DNA of 64,000 nt from an uncultured Clostridia bacterium (GTDB lineage: Bacteria; Bacillota; Clostridia; Peptostreptococcales; Anaerovoracaceae), in assembly GCA_947302715.1 (NCBI GenBank), contig CAMYVY010000003.1, positions 1-64,000 of the forward strand, read 5' to 3'. Positions 34,719 to 44,987 of the stretch are shown in pieces; the stretch's first letter is position 1; each line of letters opens with the position of its first letter. Position numbers and translations under genes: made by a program. Below the pieces are notes generated by a model. It saw only the letters and a program-made list of their open reading frames with translations. It did no database searches and was not told the DNA's origin.

Positions 34719-36377
34719 ATGAGAGACTACAAATCGTTACAGAACGGCAGCGATATTCGTGGGGTTGCGGTAGCAACCTTGGACGGTCCTGAAGTAAATT
34801 TGACGACGGAGGTCGCAGAGCGAATCGCTCTTGGCTTCCTTATTTTTTTACACAAAAAAATTGGAGCAGCAAGTCACGGCATTAAAATCACGGTTGGTCG
34901 AGACTCACGCATCTCTGGCCCAGCGATTTCATCCGCAATCTGCGAGGCCCTGAGCCACTCCGGCGCAGTGGTTATGAGTGCGGGCCTCGCATCGACTCCC
35001 GCGATGTTCATGTCCACAGTATTTTCGGAGTTTGACGCAGACGGTGCCATCATGATTACCGCAAGCCACATGCCCCCCAACAGGAACGGCATGAAGTTTT
35101 TCACCAAGGACGGCGGCTTGGAGAAAGAAGACATCTCCGAAATCTTGATGATTGCCGAATCCGATGATCTGTATTCCAAACTCTACGACAGTGCGGCGAG
35201 GTCAAGCGGCGAAAGGCACTTTACTTCTCACGGAGAAGTGCATGTAATTCCTCTCATAGAAAAGTATTCCGCGCACTTGAGAAGCATTATTGTAGAGGGA
35301 TTAGCGACGAAAAAATCATCAGATAGTTATGCACTTCCCCTTCAGGGATTATCTATAACCGTGGATGCCGGAAACGGCGCAGGCGGCTTCTACGCAGAAA
35401 ATGTTCTGGCACCGCTTGGTGCGGATGTATCGTCTTCTCAATACCTGGAACCCGACGGAACATTTCCGAACCACATTCCAAATCCGGAGAACAAGGACGC
35501 CATGGCTTCCATTTGTCGAAGGGTCCTGGAAGCAAAGCCACATCTCGGATTAATCTTTGATACCGACGTGGATAGAGCCTCTGCAGTCGATGAAAATGGT
35601 AAGGAAATTGCGCATAACGGAATAGTTGCCTTGGCGGCAGCCTTGATAGCAAAGGAGCATCCGGGAACCACCGTTGTTACGGATAGCGTCACATCAAATC
35701 AGCTGACGGATTTCCTCACAAAGAAGCTCGGTTTAAAGCATCTTAGATATAAGCGCGGCTATAGAAATGTTATCGGAAAAGCCATCGAGCTTGATCGAGC
35801 GGGAACCGACAGTCAGCTCGCTATAGAGACATCCGGCCATGCGGCTTACAAGCAAAACTATTATTTGGATGACGGTGCGTACCTGGCAACCTTGATAGTG
35901 ATAGAGACAGCAAAGCTTGCAGCGGAGGGAAAGGGCATATCGACAGTAATCTCCGATTTGGAGGAACCGCTCGAGGCGTTTGAATATCGTCTTCCATTTA
36001 GCGCGGAGCGTTTAAAGGAAAGCGGAAAGACCTTTGCAGAGGTTGGAACCGACATAATTTCCATGCTCACAGAAATCGCAAAAAGCGGAAGAATGCCACT
36101 TGATTCATCAGCGGAATCATCGGCAGATAAAAGCAAAGACTCTGCCGCGCGCTACCTGAAATGCAGCTTGGCAGAGCCCAATTATGAAGGCATTCGAATA
36201 GACTTTGATGATGTGGATGTTCAAGGCTGGCTCCTTCTCAGAAAGTCCCTTCACGATCCCATTATGCCGCTCAATATGGAGGCAATGGCGAGCGGAGGAT
36301 GCGCGAAGATGTGCATAGCTCTAAAAGCTTTCCTCGGTGCTTACCCGGAGCTTGACAGTTCTATGCTACCCGATTAG
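34719..36377 (+). CDS. phosphohexomutase (phosphomannomutase/phosphoglucomutase)
   Basis: About 552 aa; start at MRDYKSLQNGSDIRG (34719) with AGGTGA ahead. Four-domain alpha-D-phosphohexomutase pattern: the phosphoserine loop ITASHMPPNRNGMKFF, the Mg loop FDTDVDRASAVDENG, the sugar-binding loop AIETSGHAAYK and a C-terminal phosphate-binding domain. It moves phosphate between C1 and C6 of hexoses for wall or exopolysaccharide precursors. A short Ser/Asp/Lys-rich insert occurs near residue 470. Confidence 0.9.
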   Translation: MRDYKSLQNGSDIRGVAVATLDGPEVNLTTEVAERIALGFLIFLHKKIGAASHGIKITVGRDSRISGPAISSAICEALSHSGAVVMSAGLASTPAMFMSTVFSEFDADGAIMITASHMPPNRNGMKFFTKDGGLEKEDISEILMIAESDDLYSKLYDSAARSSGERHFTSHGEVHVIPLIEKYSAHLRSIIVEGLATKKSSDSYALPLQGLSITVDAGNGAGGFYAENVLAPLGADVSSSQYLEPDGTFPNHIPNPENKDAMASICRRVLEAKPHLGLIFDTDVDRASAVDENGKEIAHNGIVALAAALIAKEHPGTTVVTDSVTSNQLTDFLTKKLGLKHLRYKRGYRNVIGKAIELDRAGTDSQLAIETSGHAAYKQNYYLDDGAYLATLIVIETAKLAAEGKGISTVISDLEEPLEAFEYRLPFSAERLKESGKTFAEVGTDIISMLTEIAKSGRMPLDSSAESSADKSKDSAARYLKCSLAEPNYEGIRIDFDDVDVQGWLLLRKSLHDPIMPLNMEAMASGGCAKMCIALKAFLGAYPELDSSMLPD

Positions 36378-36474
36378 CCTGAAACATTTTGGTAATTGTT
36401 CGCCCTCAATTTATCATCAGAATATAATTTTCAGAAAGATACTGTTTAAAGATACTATTACAAAGACACGCAAC

Positions 36475-36651
36475 CTAATTCGTGTCTTTGTTTGTTTCGG
36501 CAAAACTGATTGCGGATGCGTTGCTTACGACAACCTCGCCATCGGGCTTTTGCATGAAGAGAACTTTGTCACCAGCATGGACGCCCAAGGCTCTTCTGAT
36601 TTCTACAGGCAGTGTCAATTGCCCATTCGCTGATACTTTCGCTAAATTCAT
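36475..36651 (-). CDS. AbrB/MazE-type SpoVT domain protein
   Basis: 58 aa; started at MNLAKVSANGQLTLP (36651), with AAGGAGAGG ahead. It is one swapped-hairpin AbrB domain (ANGQLTLPVEIRRALGVHAGDKVLF). Such proteins are antitoxins or transition-state regulators; no toxin gene is adjacent, so it is an orphan here. Confidence 0.82.
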   Translation of the reverse strand: MNLAKVSANGQLTLPVEIRRALGVHAGDKVLFMQKPDGEVVVSNASAISFAETNKDTN

Positions 36652-36893
36652 GATACCTCTCCTTAGTTTTATTTTTGTAAATAGCAGGCCAATGTCTAAA
36701 GAATCCAGTTCTTTCTTAAAATTATACCTTTTCGGTGTATTCTTTAAGTAACGTAATCGTAACATATGTCAAGACATTTTTCAAGTAATTTTTGGAAATC
36801 CCTAAATAAAGGTTAAATTTGTACCTTCTGCTAAAAAGTGATATACTTAATGTCACTTTATTGGAAAGGGAAGTTTTAACGAGGATTAGAGAT

Positions 36894-37763
36894 ATGAAAA
36901 AGAAATATAACATTTTGATTCTGATGATTTTGATTCTGTCGCTGGTAGTGCTTGCGGGATGTCATGAAAAATACGACTTGGCTCAGCTGGCAAAAGAGGA
37001 TGCGGCCCAAAATCCGCAGAACCTGTTAGACTCCGATAATTCCGATGAGGAATCAGAAGAAGCGAGCACCGACGACGAAGGCGAAACATCAGAAGAGGAA
37101 TCCAATTCAAACACGCAAGGTACTGATACCACTTCGACTACCGGTGCAGATACAAATGCTGATGAAAATAGTGACGAAGAAACGGCATCAGGTGCACCGC
37201 CGGCGACCATTCTCGGAAACACTACTACGACTACCTATACAAACTCATATTACGGAATAAAGTTTACCGCACCAAATGAAAACTGGTATATCGCCACCGA
37301 CAGCGAGCTTGCTCAGGTAATGGGTATGGCTACGAGCACCATAGATGATGAGGCAATTCTTGAAACCCTTCAGAATTCAGGTTTTGTGATGGATCTCTAT
37401 GCCCTCGACACTTCAGAAAGCGAGAGCAGCATAATCTTTGATAATATAAATATCACGATAGAAGACATCGGTAAAATGTATGGGGTACTTATGTCCGAAC
37501 AAGAGCTTGCGGAGTCAACCTTGGAAGCGTCAAAGCAAACGCTCCAGGCTCAGGGTTGGACGGATATAGAGATGGAAATAACCGAGGCGGTTTTTGCGGG
37601 AATCCCCAGGGTATGCATGGAATCCTCTTCTACGAAGGACGGAACAACAATGTACCAAAAGCAAGTATATTTGAAGAAGGAGTCATATATCGCCTGCGTA
37701 ACGGTTGCCTCATTCGGAGATGACCGAACCGATCAAATGCTTGCTGCATTCACATCGCTGTAA
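36894..37763 (+). CDS. secreted lipoprotein
   Basis: About 289 aa; started at MKKKYNILIL (36894). Lipoprotein signal peptide with lipobox LAGC, Cys about residue 22. Then a long acidic Ser/Glu/Thr/Asp-rich linker (about 37000-37200), followed by a globular domain beginning YYGIKFTAPNENWYIATDSE, which resembles the PsbP-like domains of other clostridial lipoproteins. Function unknown. Confidence 0.8.
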   Translation: MKKKYNILILMILILSLVVLAGCHEKYDLAQLAKEDAAQNPQNLLDSDNSDEESEEASTDDEGETSEEESNSNTQGTDTTSTTGADTNADENSDEETASGAPPATILGNTTTTTYTNSYYGIKFTAPNENWYIATDSELAQVMGMATSTIDDEAILETLQNSGFVMDLYALDTSESESSIIFDNINITIEDIGKMYGVLMSEQELAESTLEASKQTLQAQGWTDIEMEITEAVFAGIPRVCMESSSTKDGTTMYQKQVYLKKESYIACVTVASFGDDRTDQMLAAFTSL

Positions 37764-37801
37764 ACCAAAAGATTATTGATATTGATATATTGATATAGTA
37801 G

Positions 37802-37837
37802 AAAACCTCCACAGTCATGTGAATCGTGGAGGTTTTT
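37802..37837 (+). terminator. terminator of the lipoprotein gene
   Basis: AAAACCTCCAC pairs with GTGGAGGTTTT, followed by TTAGTG. It ends 14 bases from the convergent DUF1846 stop and may serve both. Confidence 0.85.
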
Positions 37838-37850
37838 TAGTGCTTTTTGT

Positions 37851-39374
37851 TTAGTGATTATATAGGTTCGTCGTCATGTATTCGGGGTCACACGTTACGT
37901 CCAAACCGAGTGCAGATAGTACCTGTTCGTCTCTATCGGACAAAATCGCGGTGCAGTGCGCTCTGCAATTTGCCAGTTTTGGGAGCTTCCTCATGGCGAC
38001 TGCCGCCGACGGATTATTCGCCGCCGAAATCGCGAGTGCCATTAGCACTTCCTCGCAGCTAAGCCTCGAGCGATCGTAACCGAGGGTTTCCACCTTCAGC
38101 TTCTGAGTTATTTCGATAACCTGAGGTGCAATCATGAGGAGTTCATCATCGAATCTGGCAAGTCTCTTTGTTGCGTTCAAAATCGCAGCCGCTGATGCCA
38201 CCATGAGGTCGGAACTTCTTCCGGTCACCACCGTTCCGTCCGGCATTTCTATGGCCATGGCAACCACGTTTTCAAATTGCTCTCCTCTGTGTCGTTTGTC
38301 TTCGACATAATTCCTCGCCACCAAAACGACAGGTCTGTCGGTTTCACTCAGGCCAACTTCCTTCATTATAAGCTCGGAGCGGTCAAGTTCCTCAGAGGAA
38401 ATCTTACCCTTCTTGTAATCGCATTTTGCAATCAAAAATCTTCGGATTATCTCTTGGCTCGCCGCCTCTTGGCAAACCTTGTCGTCCACGATGCATGTTC
38501 CTACTCGATTAACACCCATGTCCGTCGGGGACTTGTATTCGGATTCTTCTCCGGTGATTTTTTCTATGATTCTCTTGATTACCGGGAAGACTTCAATGTC
38601 ACGGTTATAGTTTACGGCCCTATCTCCATAGGCATCAAGGTGGAAGGAGTCGATCATGTTGACATCCTTCAGGTCCACGGTTGCGGCCTCGTAGGCCAGA
38701 TTAACGGGATGTTTTAGCGGCAGGTTCCAAACCGGGAATGTTTCGAATTTGGCGTAGCGCGCCTTCTTCCCGTTTATATATTCGTGATAGAGCTGGGAGA
38801 GGCAGGTCGCAAGCTTCCCGGATCCGCCTCCCGGACCGGTTACGACGACGAGCGGCTTGGTCACCTCTATGAAGGGATTTGCTCCGTAGCCTTCCTCGCT
38901 TACGATGGTATCCACATCCGTTGGATATCCCTTGGTAAAGAAATGCTTATAGGTTTTGATGCCTCGTTGCTCCAGTTTGTTTATGAACATGTTTACTGCG
39001 GGTTGATCCATATACCTGGTTACAACCACGCTGTTTACGCTTAGGTCGTACTGCCTAAAGGTGTCTATCAAACGAAGAACCTCCAGGTCATAAGTGATTC
39101 CGAAATCATGGCGCGTTTTGTTGGTGGTTATGTCACCTGCGTAGATGCAAATGATAACCTCCGCCTGATCCTTCATCTTCTGGAGGAGCTTAATTTTAGC
39201 ATTTTCGTCAAAGCCCGGGAGGACTCGCATGGCGTGTTTGTCGTGGACGAGTTTTCCGCCGAACTCCAGATAGAGTCGGTCGCCCTGTCCCTGGTCTATC
39301 CTTTGAAGGATGTACTGGGACTGTTCTTCGATATACTTTTCTGCATCAAATCCTTTTGCTGGGACTAAGGCCAT
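37851..39374 (-). CDS. DUF1846 (UPF0371) family protein
   Basis: 507 aa, the usual length. [18 protein letters not shown] at the start, [24 protein letters not shown] and [23 protein letters not shown] (a P-loop-like Gly-rich turn at about 180) are typical. The family is widespread in Firmicutes and has no settled biochemical role. GAGAGG precedes the ATG. Confidence 0.93.
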   Translation of the reverse strand: MALVPAKGFDAEKYIEEQSQYILQRIDQGQGDRLYLEFGGKLVHDKHAMRVLPGFDENAKIKLLQKMKDQAEVIICIYAGDITTNKTRHDFGITYDLEVLRLIDTFRQYDLSVNSVVVTRYMDQPAVNMFINKLEQRGIKTYKHFFTKGYPTDVDTIVSEEGYGANPFIEVTKPLVVVTGPGGGSGKLATCLSQLYHEYINGKKARYAKFETFPVWNLPLKHPVNLAYEAATVDLKDVNMIDSFHLDAYGDRAVNYNRDIEVFPVIKRIIEKITGEESEYKSPTDMGVNRVGTCIVDDKVCQEAASQEIIRRFLIAKCDYKKGKISSEELDRSELIMKEVGLSETDRPVVLVARNYVEDKRHRGEQFENVVAMAIEMPDGTVVTGRSSDLMVASAAAILNATKRLARFDDELLMIAPQVIEITQKLKVETLGYDRSRLSCEEVLMALAISAANNPSAAVAMRKLPKLANCRAHCTAILSDRDEQVLSALGLDVTCDPEYMTTNLYNH

Positions 39375-39469
39375 TTCTTCCTCTCTTTGCTTATCAATCG
39401 ATTACCGGGTTTAAATTGTTGGTTTCAGTTATGCCTATCTTGATTCCGCATAACTATTTGTTTTAATGA

Positions 39470-39901
39470 CTACTGCATTATCTCTATATCAATTTCGTTT
39501 CTTCCTTCATCAAGGCCGTGGAGGCTGACATCGTATCCAACGACAACCTTGCCATAGCCCTCGGAGTTCAGATTGTTGTGGATGTCAGTCGTCAGGACCT
39601 CCATGTCAAAAGACCCATACGGAGTTTCATATATGCTGGTGAATCGCTTGCCCTTTTCGAACACCAAATCCACACCGAAGCCCGATTCCTCTCCTCCGAT
39701 TCTCTTCATTCTGATGCTGCTGTCGGTTAGCTTAAGGCTGGTCTTGCATCCGGGGAATCCGGAGAATTCGCTTTCATCGTACAGCAAATAACGAGCCCCT
39801 GCTCTTTCGTACATTTTGGCGTCGCTGACGAATTCCATTTCGTCTTCGAGCTCACCTTCTGCGTAGCGTCTGCCTACTATTTTTATCGTTATATCTTTCA
39901 T
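39470..39901 (-). CDS. DUF1934 (YwiB-like) protein
   Basis: About 143 aa; started at MKDITIKIVGRR (39901) with GGAG upstream; it overlaps ddl by about 50 bases. The pattern TYELSE-like start, KLTDSSIRMKRIG and TPYGSFDMEVLT belongs to DUF1934, lipocalin-like small proteins of unknown role. Probably translated together with ddl. Confidence 0.8.
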   Translation of the reverse strand: MKDITIKIVGRRYAEGELEDEMEFVSDAKMYERAGARYLLYDESEFSGFPGCKTSLKLTDSSIRMKRIGGEESGFGVDLVFEKGKRFTSIYETPYGSFDMEVLTTDIHNNLNSEGYGKVVVGYDVSLHGLDEGRNEIDIEIMQ

Positions 39902-40919
39902 GACCATACTCCACAATCTTTGTTATTAACTCTGTAAATCCTATACCCGATTCCTCCCACATCAGCGGGAACAGGCTGTACTTGGTTAGCCCCGGAATTG
40001 TATTAATCTCATTTATCAAAACTCTGTTTGTTTTCTTTTCAAGGAAAAAGTCCACCCTCGCAAAGCCCGCGCAGTCACATGCCCTATAGGCCTTCTTTGC
40101 GAGACGTCTTATTCTTCCGGACAATTTCTCCGGGATGTCTGCAGGAATATCCAATCTGGTTCCGGAGGAATCGGAATACTTTGCTTCGAAATCATAATAC
40201 TCATAATCTTCCCCGGTTGTGATTTCTCCGGGCACCGAAACCAGGGGTTCGTCGTTTCCGATTACTGCGGTTTCAATTTCTCTGCCGATTATCGCTTCCT
40301 CTATCAAGATTCTTCTATCAAAGCTTCCTGCGAGGGCTAAGGCCTTCCCCATGTCGTTTATATCCTCAACCTTGCTCACGCCGAGACTGGATCCCGCATT
40401 GGACGGCTTAACGAAGACAGGACCTGAAAACTCCTCCGATATCTCCTTTACTATACCCGCTATATTGCTGTTCAAATCTTCGGTTTGAACGAGTTTGTAT
40501 TTGCAGGTGGGGATATTGTTCTTAGCAAAAATATCCTTTGCCATGGCCTTGTCCATGCAAATTGCAGAGGACATGACCCCGGATCCCGCATAGGGAATAT
40601 CCAATAATTCCAGTAGGCCCTGGATTGTTCCGTCCTCACCCATGGTTCCATGGAGAACCGGCATGACAAAGTCAACCTTGTTCTTCAATTTCCATGGATC
40701 AAGTGCTCTTGCTCCCAGAAGCCACACGTTTTTTTCTATCGATTCAAGTTCGGAATCCGCCAAGTACCACTTGCCTTCTCTATCTATTCCAATAGGTATG
40801 GGCTGGTATTTTTCCTTGTCTATCGCATGCAAAATCGCATTCGCCGACATCAGAGAAATGTCATGCTCTCCTGAACGGCCTCCGAATATTATTCCTATTT
40901 TCTCCTTGCCTTGTCCCAT
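39852..40919 (-). CDS. ddl: D-alanine-D-alanine ligase
   Basis: 355 aa ATP-grasp enzyme. IIFGGRSGEHDISLMSA at the N-terminus, HGTMGEDGTIQGLLELLDIPY, FVKPSNAGSSLGVSKV and the C-terminal EINTIPGLTKYSLFP with the Mg-binding Glu and Asn are all present. It makes the D-Ala-D-Ala dipeptide for peptidoglycan. An AGGA site precedes the ATG; the gene is divergent from htrA. Confidence 0.96.
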   Translation of the reverse strand: MGQGKEKIGIIFGGRSGEHDISLMSANAILHAIDKEKYQPIPIGIDREGKWYLADSELESIEKNVWLLGARALDPWKLKNKVDFVMPVLHGTMGEDGTIQGLLELLDIPYAGSGVMSSAICMDKAMAKDIFAKNNIPTCKYKLVQTEDLNSNIAGIVKEISEEFSGPVFVKPSNAGSSLGVSKVEDINDMGKALALAGSFDRRILIEEAIIGREIETAVIGNDEPLVSVPGEITTGEDYEYYDFEAKYSDSSGTRLDIPADIPEKLSGRIRRLAKKAYRACDCAGFARVDFFLEKKTNRVLINEINTIPGLTKYSLFPLMWEESGIGFTELITKIVEYGHERYNDKNSRQTLRRR

Positions 40920-41087
40920 ATCTAATCCTCACATCTACAATCAAATATTTTACCATAGACATTACGAATTTAACACATAAAAGTCACATTTAGTGGGTAT
41001 ATTTTAAATAAAGATTAGGTTTTTCCTATATTTTTTATGTATAATACAATTGAAGCAGATATTTAATAGATAAGGGGCTGATGATAT

Positions 41088-42311
41088 ATGATTAGATGGA
41101 ATGAATACGACAAGTACAGGAATGTCGGTAGTGGTGAAAGTCACAATGATACCCATGAGGGCGATCTCGGTATTAGCGGACCACCCGTCATCTATTCCAG
41201 GAAGGCAAGGAGAGCTGCAGGTTATATCACAATGAAGACCTTCATGATTGGTCTTATTTGTGCAATGATCGCAACCTCCGGTCTAACAGTTGGCGGACTT
41301 TCCCTGGCAGGAGCCTTTAACAGAACAATAATCGGAAGTACGAATACCATCTCTGCAACCAACTATACCTTGGCTAAATCAACCGGTTCACCAAAGTCCG
41401 TTGAAGAGATTGTTGCCATGAATGAAAATGCTGTTGTGGAAATTCAAACAGAGACTATGGTATCCAGCGGTTGGTTCATGAATTACACTACTCCGGGTGC
41501 AGGCTCAGGTGTTATCATCGATTCCAATGGATATATCCTCACCTGTAACCACGTCATTGAAGATGCACAGTCTATCAGTGTCATTACCAAAGATGGTAAT
41601 ACATATCCCGCCAAGATTGTCGGTGGAGATTCAATGACGGATATAGCTGTTCTTAAAATCGATGGTTCCGGATTCGTCGCAGCACAATACGGCAATTCCG
41701 AGGAAATGTCCGTAGGAGACATTGCTGTCGCAATAGGCAATCCTCTCGGTAAACTGGGCGGATCGGCTTCCGTAGGAATCATCAGTTCACTCGATAGAAA
41801 TCTTGTTATCGACGGAAAGAGCATGACCCTACTGCAAACCGATGCGGCAATCAATCCCGGAAATTCCGGCGGTGGACTCTTTGATGGCGAGGGCAATTTA
41901 ATCGGCATCGTGGTGGCAAAATCCATCGGATCGGATGTTGATGGTTTGGGATTCGCAATCCCAATCAACAAGGCTGCGGAAATTGCAAGCACTTTGATTA
42001 CGGATGGCAAGATTACCGGTCGTCCTCTGATTGGAATCAGCGTAATCGATGCCAGCACGGTTGCTCTTGCTCGCCAGTATGGACTCGATACCCCGGGACT
42101 CTACGTATACGAAGCCACCGGTAAGGAAGCCATTAAAGCAGGATTCCAGCAGAAGGACGTAATTGTCGCAGTGAATGGCGAAGAGGTGACATCGCAGGCG
42201 GATCTGACAAACTTGATTAATAAATACAGTCCGGGAGATACAGTCACGATAACCGTACTCCGAGAAGGAAAAACCCTTGAACTTGAAACCGTACTAATTG
42301 AAGCAGAATAA
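41088..42311 (+). CDS. HtrA/DegP-family serine protease with PDZ domain
   Basis: 407 aa. N-terminal cytoplasmic segment, one membrane helix (MIGLICAMIATSGLTVGGLSL), then a trypsin-like domain with catalytic His in LTCNHVIEDA, Asp in MTDIAVLKI and Ser in NPGNSGGGLF. A PDZ domain occupies about 310-400 (TPGLYVYEATGKEAIKAGFQQKDVIVAVNG region). A surface quality-control protease. Confidence 0.95.
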   Translation: MIRWNEYDKYRNVGSGESHNDTHEGDLGISGPPVIYSRKARRAAGYITMKTFMIGLICAMIATSGLTVGGLSLAGAFNRTIIGSTNTISATNYTLAKSTGSPKSVEEIVAMNENAVVEIQTETMVSSGWFMNYTTPGAGSGVIIDSNGYILTCNHVIEDAQSISVITKDGNTYPAKIVGGDSMTDIAVLKIDGSGFVAAQYGNSEEMSVGDIAVAIGNPLGKLGGSASVGIISSLDRNLVIDGKSMTLLQTDAAINPGNSGGGLFDGEGNLIGIVVAKSIGSDVDGLGFAIPINKAAEIASTLITDGKITGRPLIGISVIDASTVALARQYGLDTPGLYVYEATGKEAIKAGFQQKDVIVAVNGEEVTSQADLTNLINKYSPGDTVTITVLREGKTLELETVLIEAE

Positions 42312-42331
42312 AACACCATGCAATGCTAAAT

Positions 42332-42358
42332 CCCCGAGAGTATATCCTCGGGGTTTTT
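42332..42358 (+). terminator. htrA-family gene terminator
   Basis: CCCCGAG/CTCGGGG stem with an eight-base loop, then TTTTTGA, 20 bases after the stop. Confidence 0.9.
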
Positions 42359-42373
42359 GATTGTTCCAATTTC

Positions 42374-43420
42374 TTAAATTGTTTCGCAGGTTGCGATGAA
42401 GCATTCGTCCGGATTTGGGAATGCGTTCCTAAGATTCTCTGCTATTTTTATAGCATCCGCTTCATCGGTAAAGAGAGCATAGACCGTCGGGCCGCTTCCG
42501 CTCATTAGAACAGAGATTGGATTAGCGTCTGCAACTTTGCAGGCATTTTTTATTTGCTCTTTAAGTCTGGCCACCTCGGGATATGCTTTAAGAGTATAGA
42601 GTTCCAATACGTTTATGCTGTTTCTGCCAATCACGCGTAACTGCTCTTCTCTTTGGTCGGAGCAATCGTTATTGGTAGTTGCTTCTTTAAGTGCAGAAAG
42701 AGCGCGTTCAAATTCCTCGTTCTTCGGGCGTGCTTCTATGTCGGAGGGTGCTACAGCGTCAATTCCTTGATAGACCTCCTTCGTAGATACACCGATTCTC
42801 GGTTTGGCAATCAGGACATAGGCATCAAGGGGTGCGCAGGGCTTTAAGTCCGTTCCCGTTCCTGTTGCTCTTGCTGCAGTTGAAGCCATAGAATCATTCA
42901 TCTGTCCCATTATGCAAAACGGAACATCGGAGCCAAGCTTCGCTCCAAGCGCGCAGAGTTCGTCAAGGCTATATCCCAAGTCAAGCAGATAATTCAGGCC
43001 TATTATTACGGCAGCAGCATTACTGCTTCCTCCGGCGAGACCGGCAGCTAAGGGGATTCTCTTCTCGATATGGATTCGAATACCGGGCTTCACCAAAGCT
43101 CGCTCGTCTAAAGTCTTTTCTTTTAAGTCCGGCTCTAATCCGGAGCGGTGAGCTTCGAGCATTAGCTCGGCTGCCCTATATGCAAGGTTCGTATTATCCG
43201 TCGGAAGTTCAGAATTGCTGCATGTTAATGCTATGCAGCTATCCGCTCCAGAAGCTTCTTTCGCAACTTCTTTCGAAACTTCTATCACAACTTCGTCGCA
43301 TAGTGAAATCTGCTGCATTATCATGTCAACGGGATGCATCCCGCTTGCGAGAGGCCGTCCCACATCCAAGGACAGATTTATCTTTGCATAAGAATTAAGT
43401 TTTATTTTATTACGTTCCAT
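42374..43420 (-). CDS. ispE: 4-diphosphocytidyl-2-C-methyl-D-erythritol kinase
   Basis: 348 aa GHMP kinase, longer than the usual about 290 aa. SYAKINLSLDVG, the ATP loop IPLAAGLAGGSSNAAAVI and the C-terminal LMSGSGPTVYAL are typical. It phosphorylates CDP-methylerythritol in isoprenoid synthesis. Extra length comes from low-complexity inserts, one encoded by a 12-bp tandem repeat (43255-43290) giving VxKE units. The Shine-Dalgarno is weak. Confidence 0.93.
   Translation of the reverse strand: MERNKIKLNSYAKINLSLDVGRPLASGMHPVDMIMQQISLCDEVVIEVSKEVAKEASGADSCIALTCSNSELPTDNTNLAYRAAELMLEAHRSGLEPDLKEKTLDERALVKPGIRIHIEKRIPLAAGLAGGSSNAAAVIIGLNYLLDLGYSLDELCALGAKLGSDVPFCIMGQMNDSMASTAARATGTGTDLKPCAPLDAYVLIAKPRIGVSTKEVYQGIDAVAPSDIEARPKNEEFERALSALKEATTNNDCSDQREEQLRVIGRNSINVLELYTLKAYPEVARLKEQIKNACKVADANPISVLMSGSGPTVYALFTDEADAIKIAENLRNAFPNPDECFIATCETI
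43255..43290. repeat. 12-bp tandem repeat inside ispE
   Basis: Three copies of CTTCTTTCGCAA-like units start at 43255, 43267 and 43279, adding four-residue periods (VIEV, SKEV, AKEA) in frame. Confidence 0.75.
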
Positions 43421-43447
43421 TTTCTTTGATTCTCTTCATTTAACAAA

Positions 43448-43473
43448 GGGACGGTTCCTTGCGGAGCCGTCCC
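43448..43473 (-). terminator. terminator of the Ig-like membrane protein gene
   Basis: GGGACGG pairs with CCGTCCC; on the minus strand TTTGTTAAATG follows, 24 bases after the stop codon. Confidence 0.7.
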
Positions 43474-43496
43474 CGGTTTATCAAATTATCGTATGC

Positions 43497-44399
43497 TTAT
43501 CTCTTTTTCTTTGCGTTGGCGCGGCGACGTGCGAGTCGCTCCTCTTCCGCCTTCTTGGCTTCTGCCAGGGCCTTTCTTCCGGTTATATAGGAGCTTCCTC
43601 CCGCGGAGATTGGTCTTGGACCCTTTACCTTATAATTGCCATTATCGTATTCTTCCTCTTCGAAGTCTTCGTCGTATTCGCGTACATTCTTCTTCGATGC
43701 CTTTGCTTCAGCCTTAGCTACTTCCTTTTCGTGAATAGCCATTACCTCTGCAACGGACTTTCCTGTACGCTTGGCTTCCTTATATGGATTAAAGGCTTCC
43801 TCTCTGGTAGCTTTTCCGCTGCCGCCCTGAGCGTTCTCAGCGGCTTTCTTGCTGGCCTGTCTGGTTGTGAAGAATACCATACCACCCATCATGAGAAGCA
43901 TGATTACCATATAAACGCTGGTATTGAAGCTTTGATTGATGGTGTCAAATTCTATATTGACGTCCTCTCCAAGAACTGCACCCTCATTATTAACAAGAGT
44001 GCCTGCGACCTTAAGCTGATAATGCTCACTCTTTCCGGCGGTAAGCGGTCCTGTTTCCGTTGTATCATAAAGAACCAGAAGCTGCGTTGCATCCTTTGGA
44101 TTGTAATAGACCTTGGTTGGAAGCACGTTTCCGTCGGGCCCGATAAGCGTGAAGCACTTGGCATTGGCCTCTCTGTTCGCTTCGGCATCGATGTCTTTAC
44201 TGAATGTGAATTTAACTCCAAGGTTTTCTACGGCAGCATTGGTTGCCCCGTCCCTTGGATAGGTCTCTACAATTTCGAATCCGCCATCGCCATATGCCGT
44301 CCATGTGCTCGCAAGAGCAAATCCAACTGCCATCATGGCGATAAGAATTATTACCGTAGCTATATTAAATAATCTAAGTCTCTCGTGTCTTTTGGTCAT
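43497..44399 (-). CDS. membrane protein with a bacterial Ig-like domain
   Basis: About 300 aa; start at MTKRHERLRL (44399) chosen because it puts a membrane helix (IATVIILIAMMAVGFALA) near the N-terminus; an upstream GTG overlapping tadA is possible. Next, a Big_5-type Ig-like domain (VETYPRDGATNAAVENLGVKFTFSKDID region, about 35-145), a second helix (VYMVIMLLMMGGMVFFTT) and a charged cytoplasmic tail rich in Lys/Glu/Ala. It probably acts as an envelope-spanning scaffold; no partner is evident. Confidence 0.75.
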   Translation of the reverse strand: MTKRHERLRLFNIATVIILIAMMAVGFALASTWTAYGDGGFEIVETYPRDGATNAAVENLGVKFTFSKDIDAEANREANAKCFTLIGPDGNVLPTKVYYNPKDATQLLVLYDTTETGPLTAGKSEHYQLKVAGTLVNNEGAVLGEDVNIEFDTINQSFNTSVYMVIMLLMMGGMVFFTTRQASKKAAENAQGGSGKATREEAFNPYKEAKRTGKSVAEVMAIHEKEVAKAEAKASKKNVREYDEDFEEEEYDNGNYKVKGPRPISAGGSSYITGRKALAEAKKAEEERLARRRANAKKKR

Positions 44400-44476
44400 A
44401 AGTCTTTTATTCCGAAACCCGGCGGGCTTCCTTCGGAACAATCTCCTCTCATTTATCCTTATTTTAACTATTATCC

Positions 44477-44923
44477 TTATCTTAGTTCTCGGAAAAATCG
44501 CTGCATGATTTCCTTGCACGATTCCTCCATTATGCCGGTTTGAACTTCAATTCTGTGATTTAGCTTCGGGCTATCCACTATATCGAAGATAGAACCGCAT
44601 GCTCCGGCCTTTCTATCCATAGTCCCTATGAAGAGCCTTTCTATTCTGGACCAAACAAGGGCGCCTGCGCACATGCTGCATGGTTCCACGGTCACATACA
44701 TGCTACAGCCGTTGAGCCTTGAGGTTGCGAGCTTTGATGCCGCCTCTCTAATTGCCAGGATTTCCGCATGAGCCGTCGGATCGGAATTCGCTTCCGTTAG
44801 ATTGTGAGCACGGGATATTATTTCTCCGTTTCTTACAATTACGGCGCCTATTGGAACCTCGCCTTTCTCATATGCTTTTTCGGCCTCTTTCAAGGCCTCG
44901 GCCATAAACTTGTTCTTTTCCAT
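44477..44923 (-). CDS. tadA: tRNA adenosine(34) deaminase
   Basis: About 148 aa. The zinc site is HAEILAIREA and TVEPCSMCAGAL. It converts A34 to inosine in tRNA-Arg. The start at 44923 (MEKNKFM) has no Shine-Dalgarno; a sigma-A promoter sits only 10 bases ahead, so the transcript would have a leader of about three bases. Confidence 0.93.
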   Translation of the reverse strand: MEKNKFMAEALKEAEKAYEKGEVPIGAVIVRNGEIISRAHNLTEANSDPTAHAEILAIREAASKLATSRLNGCSMYVTVEPCSMCAGALVWSRIERLFIGTMDRKAGACGSIFDIVDSPKLNHRIEVQTGIMEESCKEIMQRFFRELR

Positions 44924-44933
44924 ACACCATAGA

Positions 44934-44962
44934 ATTTTAACATACTCGGAGAATGACTTCAA
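44934..44962 (-). promoter_or_regulatory. tadA promoter, almost leaderless
   Basis: TTGAAG (44962-44957), 17 bases, TAAAAT (44939-44934), then 10 bases to the tadA ATG. Confidence 0.65.
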
Positions 44963-44987
44963 GGTCTACTTTTCAACGGTTCCACTA

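Noticed and set aside
36475..36651. Toxin-antitoxin pair around the AbrB-like gene
   Set aside because: No toxin-sized gene lies next to it on either side.
43731..44372. Plus-strand open frame of 213 codons opposite the Ig-like membrane protein gene
   Set aside because: Antisense to a gene with signal/membrane segments and an Ig-like domain; no start signal.
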